A stretch of DNA of 48,198 nt, from positions 1 to 48,198 of the forward strand of contig DATKGW010000024.1 of the NCBI GenBank assembly GCA_035510605.1, read 5' to 3'. The notes beneath the pieces are model-generated. The model did no database searches. It was given only the letters and a program-made list of their open reading frames with translations, and was not told the DNA's origin. Positions 42,366 through 48,198 of the stretch are shown here, piece by piece (within the stretch, counting starts at the first letter, position 1; every line of letters starts with the position of its first letter). The position numbers were made by a program, and so were the translations under genes. The DNA is from DATKGW01 sp035510605. GTDB taxonomy: Bacteria; Patescibacteriota; Saccharimonadia; Saccharimonadales; CAIOMD01.

Positions 42366-43367
42366 ATGAAGAGATTTACATTACACAAAATATTAATAAG
42401 CTTAGGGGCAATATTAACCCTAGGTTTGGCGCCGGCTACAGCTAGCGCAGCCGGAACTGCGGCATTTTCGTTATCGCCAAGCAGCGGCAGCTATAACATC
42501 AATAACACCTTATCTGTCGGCATATACGAAAACGGCAGCAATGTTAACGTTGTAACCGCAAATTTAAGTTATGATGCCTCGCAGATGCAATTTGTAAGCA
42601 TCAGCCCAGCATCCGGATCATTTGGTGGAGAAGTTTCTTCTACAGGCGGCAATGGCAGTGTAAGCATTTCGCGCTATGTTACACCGGCTGGGACAACTGT
42701 ATCGGGCAGTGTCCAGGTAGCGATTGTTAACTTTACGGTGTTAGCTGGCTCTGGCACTACAACACTTAGCTTTTTAAGTTCTTCGATGATTGAAAGTGCA
42801 GGAACAAATATTGACGGGGCTAACAGTGGTGGCACTTATACACTTACAAGCCCGACGCCTACTCCTACACCTACACCTACTCCTACTCCTACACCGACAC
42901 CTACTCCTACACCGACACCGACACCTACACCTACACCGGCCACAGGCAAAGGCTTATCTGTCACATCAAACTCTAATAACAGAAATTCGTCTTCTCGTCA
43001 GAGTGTGAACACCACAAATACACTCTTATCAACAGCTAAATCAAATACATCTTCTACATCAAAAAAATCAACCATCACCTCAAATAAAAATAATGATACC
43101 AAGAAAAACAACAGGTCCATGGGATTCTTCGGATCTATGGGTAACGATAATAAACCACTGACAGGCCTGCTGATTCTATTGTCAGCTTCAGTGTTGGGGG
43201 CAATTGCCTATGTGCTAAATCGCAAACTAAAAATTGTCACCAAAAAAGGCATATCACGACCCGTAGTTAAATCTATTCAATTTGCTGCTCAAATTATATC
43301 CCCTAATCCACAAAAAAGAGTGCGCAGATCACGTTCTAAAAAAAATACAGAGCCTGATCTTGTCTAA
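42366..43367 (+). CDS. Membrane-anchored cohesin-domain scaffold with Pro-Thr stalk
   Basis: A 333-aa protein. Signal peptide 1 to about 28 (APATASAAG). The cohesin-like domain (about 30-160) has the expected order: SLSPSSGSYNINNTLSVGIY, VVTANLSYDASQMQFVSISP, GSVSISRYVTPAGT and VAIVNFTVLAGSGTTTLSFL. A (Pro-Thr)14-15 stalk spans residues 163-191, followed by a Ser/Thr/Asn-rich stretch, one helix (about 266-285; LTGLLILLSASVLGAIAY) and a basic cytoplasmic tail of about 45 residues (KRVRRSRSKK). No LPxTG motif, so it is held by the helix. GGAG inside the previous stop region serves as Shine-Dalgarno. As the only cohesin in the window it is the natural receptor for the dockerins here (inference). 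Confidence 0.88.
   Translation: MKRFTLHKILISLGAILTLGLAPATASAAGTAAFSLSPSSGSYNINNTLSVGIYENGSNVNVVTANLSYDASQMQFVSISPASGSFGGEVSSTGGNGSVSISRYVTPAGTTVSGSVQVAIVNFTVLAGSGTTTLSFLSSSMIESAGTNIDGANSGGTYTLTSPTPTPTPTPTPTPTPTPTPTPTPTPTPTPATGKGLSVTSNSNNRNSSSRQSVNTTNTLLSTAKSNTSSTSKKSTITSNKNNDTKKNNRSMGFFGSMGNDNKPLTGLLILLSASVLGAIAYVLNRKLKIVTKKGISRPVVKSIQFAAQIISPNPQKRVRRSRSKKNTEPDLV
42852..42938 (+). repeat. Hexamer microsatellite encoding a (Pro-Thr) stalk
   Basis: Twenty-nine codons alternate CCN and ACN, with several runs identical in 6-bp units (CCTACA, CCTACT, CCGACA). Slippage would add or remove Pro-Thr pairs in frame. Confidence 0.9.
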
Positions 43368-43661
43368 CTAGCGGCGGAGTTCATCGGCGATTTTATCGGC
43401 TTCTGTGGCAAATTTAAAGTCAAGTTTTGTGATGCCGCGAGCTTCTTGTGTATATAAACAAATGGTAACGCGGTTATAGGAGTTGGTCCAAACCGGGTGG
43501 TGGTTCAGTTTTTCGGCAATAGGTGCCATAAGATTAATAAATTGTATGGCAGTGCTAAAGCCTTTAAATCCATAGTCTTTTTTAAGTGAGTCGCCGTCTA
43601 CAACCCAACCTTCGATTTCTGATAAAGATTTCTGTATCTCTTCCTCTTTTAACTTCTGCAT
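43368..43661 (-). CDS. Pterin-4a-carbinolamine dehydratase (DCoH/PhhB family)
   Basis: A 97-aa protein with the family core KLNHHPVWTNSYNRVTICLY (the HHP...YNRV pattern with the active-site His pair) followed by GITKLDFKFA, where GGLTxxD is usual. It dehydrates 4a-hydroxy-tetrahydropterin; without an aromatic hydroxylase here it may serve folate or pterin metabolism more generally. It converges with the cohesin gene with no gap beyond the stops. TATGCT lies 6 nt before the ATG. Confidence 0.93.
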   Translation of the reverse strand: MQKLKEEEIQKSLSEIEGWVVDGDSLKKDYGFKGFSTAIQFINLMAPIAEKLNHHPVWTNSYNRVTICLYTQEARGITKLDFKFATEADKIADELRR

Positions 43662-43667
43662 ACACTA

Positions 43668-43673
43668 AGCATA
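43668..43673 (-). promoter_or_regulatory. -10 box, leaderless PCD gene
   Basis: On the minus strand TATGCT is followed by 6 nt and the ATG at 43661. Confidence 0.4.
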
Positions 43674-43732
43674 ACAGATAGAATCGACAAATTTGATTTT
43701 GTATCTGTTAAATTATGCAATAAATTGGCCTT

Positions 43733-43762
43733 TAAAACAAAAAAGCGACCGTTCTCGGTCGG
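43733..43762 (-). terminator. Rho-independent terminator of the acidic-protein gene
   Basis: On the minus strand CGACCG-AGAA-CGGTCG (43746-43761) is followed by CTTTTTTGTTTT. A second imperfect hairpin (CCGCA...TGCGG, 43768-43795) lies upstream of it in the same transcript. Confidence 0.85.
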
Positions 43763-43866
43763 CGAGCCGCATGCAGTCTGTAAGACTCGTGCGGCGGTGC
43801 TCTTGGGCTTATGAGTGGGATGTGAAACAATGTTGACCTCCGGTGGTCGGGTTGATAACGGGAGGT

Positions 43867-44277
43867 TTACTTTTCGTCAGCTTCGGTTTCCTCCTGTTCG
43901 TCGCCATGTTCCCACTGATCGTCTTCGGTCTCTTCGCCTTCGTCGCATTCTCCTTCCTCATCATCTTCGTCTATCAGACGCAAGATCTTATAGTAAGGTT
44001 GATCGCGCTGTAGATCGATATCCATTGTGACAGCAATATCGTAGCAAATGCCGAACTTGGCAATCATGACATCCGTGACTACGGTTGTCTCCTTGTCGTC
44101 CATGTGCCACTCATAGAACACGTGGGCTTCCATGACACCGTACATCACTTGATCTTCTGTGAGATTGAGCTTGGCGGCGATCTTGGATTCCCATTCGCCG
44201 AAGCTATCGCACCCCTTGATGGCACATTTGATAGTTGCCACTGTTGCTTCGGATGGTTTCCGTTGTTCCACGGTCAC
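43867..44277 (-). CDS. Acidic 136-aa protein of unknown function
   Basis: It starts with GTG behind a strong Shine-Dalgarno (AAGGAG, 6 nt away). Residues 1-105 look folded (TVATIKCAIKGCDSFGEWES, AKLNLTEDQVMYGVMEAHVF, FGICYDIAVTMDIDLQRDQP); the last 30 are almost all Asp and Glu (DEDDEEGECDEGEETEDDQW...). No signal peptide or helix; a cytoplasmic protein. The acidic tail might bind basic partners or metal ions. The leader has a GCACC/GGTGC hairpin (44302-44321), and the gene has its own strong terminator. Unrecognised. Confidence 0.65.
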   Translation of the reverse strand: MTVEQRKPSEATVATIKCAIKGCDSFGEWESKIAAKLNLTEDQVMYGVMEAHVFYEWHMDDKETTVVTDVMIAKFGICYDIAVTMDIDLQRDQPYYKILRLIDEDDEEGECDEGEETEDDQWEHGDEQEETEADEK

Positions 44278-44398
44278 TATTGGCTCCTTGCCTAAAGCTT
44301 CGCACCTACTTTATTCGGTGCCCAATGAGCGAAAACCAGAGTTACCCCTGATAATTAGAAATACTATAACATAAGATTATAAGATTATCAATAGTCAA

Positions 44399-44650
44399 CT
44401 ACTTGAGGCTATGGGTGATGTGCACCACAAAAGGCCCAACAACCGGCACTTGGTTAAACAGGCTCAAAATCCACAAAACTAACCCGATAATAATTGTGCC
44501 GGCGACAAAAATGCCTAGCCCATAAGCGATACCTTTTAAAAAGTTCAGCCACATCAATCTTTTTATATTGCCGGCGCCGGCCAAAAAGATGTCTTCTACC
44601 ATGTGGCCCATTTTTTCGTATTCTTGCGGAGTTTTGTTTGAACTAGTCAT
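44399..44650 (-). CDS. DUF5665-like membrane protein
   Basis: An 83-aa protein: polar N-terminal half (SSNKTPQEYEKMGHMVEDIF) with a short amphipathic stretch, then MWLNFLKGIAYGLGIFVAGT, the NFLxGxxxGLG signature of DUF5665, and a membrane helix (about 45-67). The C-terminal VPVVGPFVVHITHSLK is also typical. Function unknown. TACAAT lies 6 nt before the ATG. Confidence 0.8.
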   Translation of the reverse strand: MTSSNKTPQEYEKMGHMVEDIFLAGAGNIKRLMWLNFLKGIAYGLGIFVAGTIIIGLVLWILSLFNQVPVVGPFVVHITHSLK

Positions 44651-44656
44651 GAGATT

Positions 44657-44662
44657 ATTGTA
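44657..44662 (-). promoter_or_regulatory. -10 box, leaderless DUF5665 gene
   Basis: On the minus strand TACAAT is followed by 6 nt and the ATG at 44650. Confidence 0.5.
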
Positions 44663-44699
44663 ACTTATTTCGCAACATTTTATTTACGTTAAAACATTG

Positions 44700-44705
44700 T
44701 ATAAT
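44700..44705 (+). promoter_or_regulatory. -10 box of the (alpha/alpha)6 hydrolase gene
   Basis: TATAAT lies 27 nt before the ATG at 44733, leaving a leader of about 20 nt with GAGAG as a weak Shine-Dalgarno. Confidence 0.5.
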
Positions 44706-44732
44706 AACCCAAGTGATTTTTGAGAGATAAAT

Positions 44733-46454
44733 ATGGAAACTAATAATCAGAGTTGCAAAGATCCCTTGCTAGAGCTTGATCAATCGCCAGACTTACCTGT
44801 TTGGCCGCCAAGCGTTATTAGAGATATTAAAGCCCTAAACACGCTAGAGACAAATTATGGCAATATTTTACATACCAGCCTTGGCAAAAGGTTCAGTGGT
44901 GATGACAAATGGGGCCGTGATAGTTCTATTACCGCTGCCGACTTGGCAGAAAGCCACCCAGAAACAACCAAGGCAATAATTTTGACGCTAGCTTCTATAC
45001 AAGGCACGGAGCATGTGGGTTTTAGTGGTGAGGAATTTGGCAAAATTCCGACCGAACAGCGGCGGATTTACGATAATGACGAGCTGGAGTTGTTCAACTT
45101 TAAAGAGCCATTTGATTCAAAACTTTTTATGAGCGTTTGGTCCATATTTGTTTTTCGCAACGGTTGGAGCGAATATACAAATTACTATTCCAGCGACACT
45201 ACACCGATATTTATTAATACGGTTTATGAATATGCCAAGTTTGACAAGCGTATTTTAGCCGAAGAAGTTACCCAAAAAGACGGTTCAAAAAGATCTATCG
45301 AGCAATGTTTAATTGGTGCAGCAGAATATATTGCCAATTCCGTTAGCCAAGACGGCTTAATACGCATAAAAGAAGAAAATCTGGGTGGCCGTCAATTTCC
45401 TTACTGGAGGGACGACCCGGCCGAGCATGTCGATGAAAACGGCAATATAATCAACGGCTTTGACGAGCAAGTGATTTTGGATGTGCAAGCACTGGCTGCC
45501 CATGCATTAAACCAAACAGCCGAACTCATTCATGAGCCAGAGAGTGAGAATGTCAAATTATCTGAATATTGGCGTCAATTATCTAAAAAAGTTGTCGATG
45601 CCACGATTGAACGTTTTTGGATGCCGCAGGCAAATTACTTTTCATCCCTGTTATATAAAGACAAAACCGGTAATTTTGCCCAGTTAAAAACTATGCAGTC
45701 TAACGCTGGCTGGTTACTTAATACAGACTTTTTCGACCGGATAGAAAACAAGCAAATTTATATAGAAGCGATAGTTCAAAAATTGTTCTCGTCGGAGTTT
45801 TTAACCGATGCCGGTGTGCGATGCCGTTCGCTGGAGCATATTTATGACCGCGACCGGGTTGATTACCACGGCTCGTGGGTGGTTTGGCCTTTCGAAACAT
45901 TCCAGTTTGCTTTAGGGCTCAAGCGGCAAGGTTTTAGTGAGCTGGCCGAACAGCTGGAAAACCGGATTGTCAATGTGACCAATCAGGCCGGTAATAATTA
46001 TGAATTCTTTATAGTCGACGAAGCCGGTCGGGTTTTATTAGACCCAAATACTTCAAAAGATAATTGCGAAGATTGTATAGAAATCGATATGGTACCGGAG
46101 CCAACTCAGGCTTGGACGGTTACGGCTGTTAACTGGATCAAACGTAATCGGACTAAACAATATAAAGCCAAAAAGCAAGCTGTTACAGATGGCCCATCAA
46201 GTGATTTTGAGCAGCAAATCTTAAAGGGAATAAAAAATATCGGTATCTATAAAACTATGAGCGAGTTAAAAAAAGACATGCCAGACCCCGCTCATTATTA
46301 CTTAGACGTAGAAGTCGGTAGAAATAAGGTTAAAAGAGATGTAGTCGATATGCTGGTTAATCATTGGCATATCGAATCACGGCGCCGGCACAGGAACGAA
46401 TTAATCAGAAAAGCTGGCGGTAAGGCCATTGCCCGCATTTTAAATATATTTTGA
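44733..46454 (+). CDS. Cytoplasmic (alpha/alpha)6-barrel glycoside hydrolase (GH15/GH63-like)
   Basis: A 573-aa protein without a signal peptide. The pattern fits six-hairpin glycosidases: KWGRDSSITAADLAESHPET near the start (R-D-S as in GH15 glucoamylase-like and debranching enzymes), SVSQDGLIRIKEENLGGRQF, WRDDPAEHVDENGNIINGFD, MQSNAGWLLNTDFFDRIENK, and YHGSWVVWPFETFQFALGLK toward the end, where G-x-W-P is common. Likely acid or base residues are in RDDP and WPFE. It probably trims alpha-glucan or a related oligosaccharide. The last ~90 residues are basic and appear to be an added domain. Family assignment is by fold only. Confidence 0.6.
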   Translation: METNNQSCKDPLLELDQSPDLPVWPPSVIRDIKALNTLETNYGNILHTSLGKRFSGDDKWGRDSSITAADLAESHPETTKAIILTLASIQGTEHVGFSGEEFGKIPTEQRRIYDNDELELFNFKEPFDSKLFMSVWSIFVFRNGWSEYTNYYSSDTTPIFINTVYEYAKFDKRILAEEVTQKDGSKRSIEQCLIGAAEYIANSVSQDGLIRIKEENLGGRQFPYWRDDPAEHVDENGNIINGFDEQVILDVQALAAHALNQTAELIHEPESENVKLSEYWRQLSKKVVDATIERFWMPQANYFSSLLYKDKTGNFAQLKTMQSNAGWLLNTDFFDRIENKQIYIEAIVQKLFSSEFLTDAGVRCRSLEHIYDRDRVDYHGSWVVWPFETFQFALGLKRQGFSELAEQLENRIVNVTNQAGNNYEFFIVDEAGRVLLDPNTSKDNCEDCIEIDMVPEPTQAWTVTAVNWIKRNRTKQYKAKKQAVTDGPSSDFEQQILKGIKNIGIYKTMSELKKDMPDPAHYYLDVEVGRNKVKRDVVDMLVNHWHIESRRRHRNELIRKAGGKAIARILNIF

Positions 46455-46466
46455 TTTGAAAGTAAT

Positions 46467-46757
46467 TTATTTTTTGTGATCGTGCTTTGGCCAGATCATA
46501 GATAGCACTAAACCGGCTATCAATACGCCAACAGCTACTGCTGCAAAAGCTGCCCGTGGATGGACTTTCATCGGGGCAACATGCCACAACAAACCGGCAG
46601 CCACAAAGCTGAGCCAACCCCATACAACATTAACGGCAGCCGAACTAGGCATACCAAATATTTTGGCTCCGTAGCCCTTGGCACCGACTACAAAGTAAGG
46701 CAGTCCCATGCCTGCCAGCAAGCCGACAATTCCACCTAAAATTATTACACTTGTCAT
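46467..46757 (-). CDS. Small three-helix membrane protein
   Basis: A 96-aa protein with helices at about 4-24, 40-60 and 68-88 and a short His/Lys tail (WPKHDHKK). AGGAGG lies 8 nt before the ATG, one of the strongest Shine-Dalgarno sequences in the window. It converges with the hydrolase gene. Unrecognised; similar in size and style to the small membrane proteins at 24412-25089. Confidence 0.65.
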   Translation of the reverse strand: MTSVIILGGIVGLLAGMGLPYFVVGAKGYGAKIFGMPSSAAVNVVWGWLSFVAAGLLWHVAPMKVHPRAAFAAVAVGVLIAGLVLSMIWPKHDHKK

Positions 46758-46878
46758 ATTTTATTCCTCCTGCTTTCATCATACATCAATAACTGAATTT
46801 GAAACGTTTTTAGAGGATATTAATTTGTTATTTCTGGTAAAAAATATGAGTGGGCGGATAAGTATAGGCGGACATACC

Positions 46879-48198
46879 TCAAGGGCTCACGCTGTTGCCC
46901 GAAATATTATTGCCACTGGCACCATTGATTTCAACAATGGCTGTGTCACTGGAGCCGCCTACGTGAGTAAGCGAGTTTCCGGTAACCACATTACCCGAGC
47001 CGGCTTCGATTGAAATACCATAAATTTGGTCGCCGTTATACCGCATTGTATTGCCGGTAAAAGTCACTTGGCTAGCATCGAGGTGGACAGCCCACTGAGC
47101 CGGCGGTACTCCTTGGGTAGCATCAATGGTGTTATTTGCGATAGTCACGTGGCTCGGGTAGAGTCCTCCACTACGGTCGTAAACCTCGATAGCCGCCCAC
47201 TTCGAACCCCAGATAGTGTTGTTGAGGATTTGCACACCACCACCGATCTCCAAACAGATACTTTGCTGGTATTGAGGGCTGGCGAATGAAGGGTTGCCAC
47301 CCTTGATAAGATTGCCCTGGATGAGCATGTCTGTCATGGGCGGTGCATCAGGTGAGCTCTCGATATCCAAAGCTGTCTCGTCCGTCGGCTCAAAAGTAGA
47401 GTCGATAATTTGGAGTCCGCTCAGGTAGTGGTCCGGACTACGGCTGAGGGCCTCAATGCCCATTCGCGGCGATCCGGTACGGGTACCGTTACTCGAACCA
47501 ATGATACAACGAGTGAACGAAAGATTCTGAACGTGCGATGTATCTTCTTCTCCGATGCTGATGACGTTATCACCTGTAGTATCTCCGTTGGGTTGGGTAA
47601 ATGTAGCGTCAAACTTACAATCAGTAAAAGAGATGTTCGTAAGTGAACCGTCAGGGCCGCCAAAACCGACGTTTGAGCTACCATTAGAACCGTTTTGACC
47701 GCCACCGCCACTGAAGCGTACGGTCTGAAACGTCGTATCATGTGCACCATCTGAGTTACGGGCAGCTGCCGCGAAACGGGCACCGATTCTCAGATTTGTC
47801 CAGGTTTCGTTGCTGCCGTACTTAATAGGCCCCATCAGCCACGAACTCTCCCCCGTTCCAATGATATTCACGCCGTCAGGTACAAGCACCTGTGAGCTCA
47901 GCAAGAAGCTGCCAGCAGGAACATAGAGGGTCTTACCTGTTTGATGTGCTTGTGCCAAAGCACTGTTAAAAGCCGAGACATCATTGGTCACCCCATCACC
48001 CGTAGCACCATAATCTTTGATATTAATAGAGTTAGGCGGTTGGCCTGAGGATATTACCTGCCCCCACTGACTGGCTAGAATAGATAAATCATAGATATTA
48101 ATGGTGCCGTCACTATTGGCATCGCCTTGGGCATGGGTAGCACTGGTTCTGCCCCAGTTGGTGGCTAAGACAGACAGGTCGGTGACATTGACTACACC
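46879..48198 (-). CDS. Secreted dockerin + parallel beta-helix protein, 5' truncated at the right edge
   Basis: The minus-strand frame is open from 48198, so the start is outside the window. The visible 439 codons begin inside a dockerin identical in DNA to that at 1-141 (GVVNVTDLSVLATNWG, GDANSDGTINIYDLS). A linker leads to INIKDYGATGDGVTNDVSAF, the pectate_lyase_3 start motif, and then a beta-helix with VSFTGNTM-type turns to the stop TGA. The internal ATG at 47991 is not the real start. Third codon positions in the beta-helix look more GC-rich than those of the left cluster, which would fit a separate origin of this part. Role inferred as for the paralogues. Confidence 0.85.
   Translation of the reverse strand, partial: GVVNVTDLSVLATNWGRTSATHAQGDANSDGTINIYDLSILASQWGQVISSGQPPNSINIKDYGATGDGVTNDVSAFNSALAQAHQTGKTLYVPAGSFLLSSQVLVPDGVNIIGTGESSWLMGPIKYGSNETWTNLRIGARFAAAARNSDGAHDTTFQTVRFSGGGGQNGSNGSSNVGFGGPDGSLTNISFTDCKFDATFTQPNGDTTGDNVISIGEEDTSHVQNLSFTRCIIGSSNGTRTGSPRMGIEALSRSPDHYLSGLQIIDSTFEPTDETALDIESSPDAPPMTDMLIQGNLIKGGNPSFASPQYQQSICLEIGGGVQILNNTIWGSKWAAIEVYDRSGGLYPSHVTIANNTIDATQGVPPAQWAVHLDASQVTFTGNTMRYNGDQIYGISIEAGSGNVVTGNSLTHVGGSSDTAIVEINGASGNNISGNSVSP
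48058..48198 (-). repeat. Dockerin cassette copy 5, perfect inverted match to the left window edge
   Basis: The reverse complement equals bases 1-141 exactly; the match ends at the WGQ codons, where the linkers diverge. Confidence 0.95.

Noticed and set aside
42852..42938. A CRISPR or other regulatory repeat array
   Set aside because: The units are 6 bp, in frame, without spacers, and encode a Pro-Thr linker. I saw no CRISPR array or cas gene anywhere in the window.
43260..43367. An LPxTG sorting signal at the end of the cohesin protein
   Set aside because: The nearest match is K-P-L-T-G just before the helix, which does not fit L-P-x-T-G, and 45 residues follow the helix. A plain membrane anchor is the simpler reading.
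1..48198. The window as a complete linear element (phage or plasmid) with terminal inverted repeats
   Set aside because: The inverted ends lie inside protein-coding cassettes that also occur three more times internally, both end genes are cut mid-dockerin, and the interior is ordinary chromosomal content (der, gltX, smpB, rsmG, rarA). An assembly break at a repeat explains it better.
47991..48198. ATG at 47991 as the start of the right-edge beta-helix gene
   Set aside because: The frame continues upstream without a stop through the pectate-lyase start motif and a dockerin to the window edge, so the gene is truncated rather than starting there.

Overview
The window reads as a piece of a small, fairly AT-rich, gene-dense bacterial genome of the Patescibacteria (CPR) type, most likely a Saccharibacteria relative. 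Points in favour: secreted proteins that begin with a short basic segment, one membrane helix and an S-x-A-A-S motif; Ig-like, cohesin and dockerin modules of the kind seen in these bacteria; two sortases and a polysaccharide deacetylase, implying a single-membrane envelope; and many start codons lying only 6-10 nt behind a -10 box (leaderless). UGA is used as a stop (for example at 30178-30180 and 46879-46881), so this is not the code-25 lineage. The assignment is by pattern recognition, not by a search.

Layout. 1-5194: four consecutive genes for secreted right-handed parallel beta-helix proteins, each with an N-terminal dockerin; the first is cut by the window edge. 5231-9971: der, an RsuA/RluB-type pseudouridine synthase, a receiver protein with a very long disordered tail and a PAS histidine kinase. 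10088-15134: tRNA-Glu, a DegV protein, a small SD-led unit (11250-11796), a 52-aa small protein, rarA, a membrane protein, a zincin and a flavin reductase. 15180-18467: a DUF3048 - histidine kinase - response regulator operon. 18536-24110: gltX, two single-pass surface proteins (DUF4367-like and PEGA) and a sortase. 24197-31883: tRNA-Leu, an operon of three tiny membrane proteins, an NnrD-like protein, exonuclease III, smpB, a clan GH-A-like hydrolase, a glycosyltransferase, rsmG, a flippase-like protein and a corrinoid adenosyltransferase. 32025-38122: an aquaporin, a UvrD helicase fused to a nuclease, an RsbW-like ATPase and a DEAD-box helicase. 38266-43367: a surface locus with a processive glycosyltransferase, a second sortase, a 60-aa LPNTG protein, and a two-gene operon of a dockerin-bearing polysaccharide deacetylase and a membrane-anchored cohesin protein. 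43368-48198: PCD, an acidic protein, DUF5665, an (alpha/alpha)6 hydrolase, a small membrane protein and a fifth dockerin/beta-helix gene running off the right edge on the minus strand.

The most interesting content is a minimal cohesin-dockerin surface system: one cohesin on a Pro-Thr stalk with a C-terminal membrane anchor, one co-transcribed dockerin-tagged deacetylase, and five beta-helix proteins whose dockerin cassettes are almost identical in DNA although their beta-helix parts differ. The window starts and ends inside this cassette in opposite orientation (141 bp perfect inverted match), which suggests that the sequence was cut by a multi-copy repeat and that the genome holds more copies.

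A second theme is translation. Most housekeeping genes look leaderless, while a minority of short membrane or accessory genes carry strong Shine-Dalgarno sequences, leaders and terminators.
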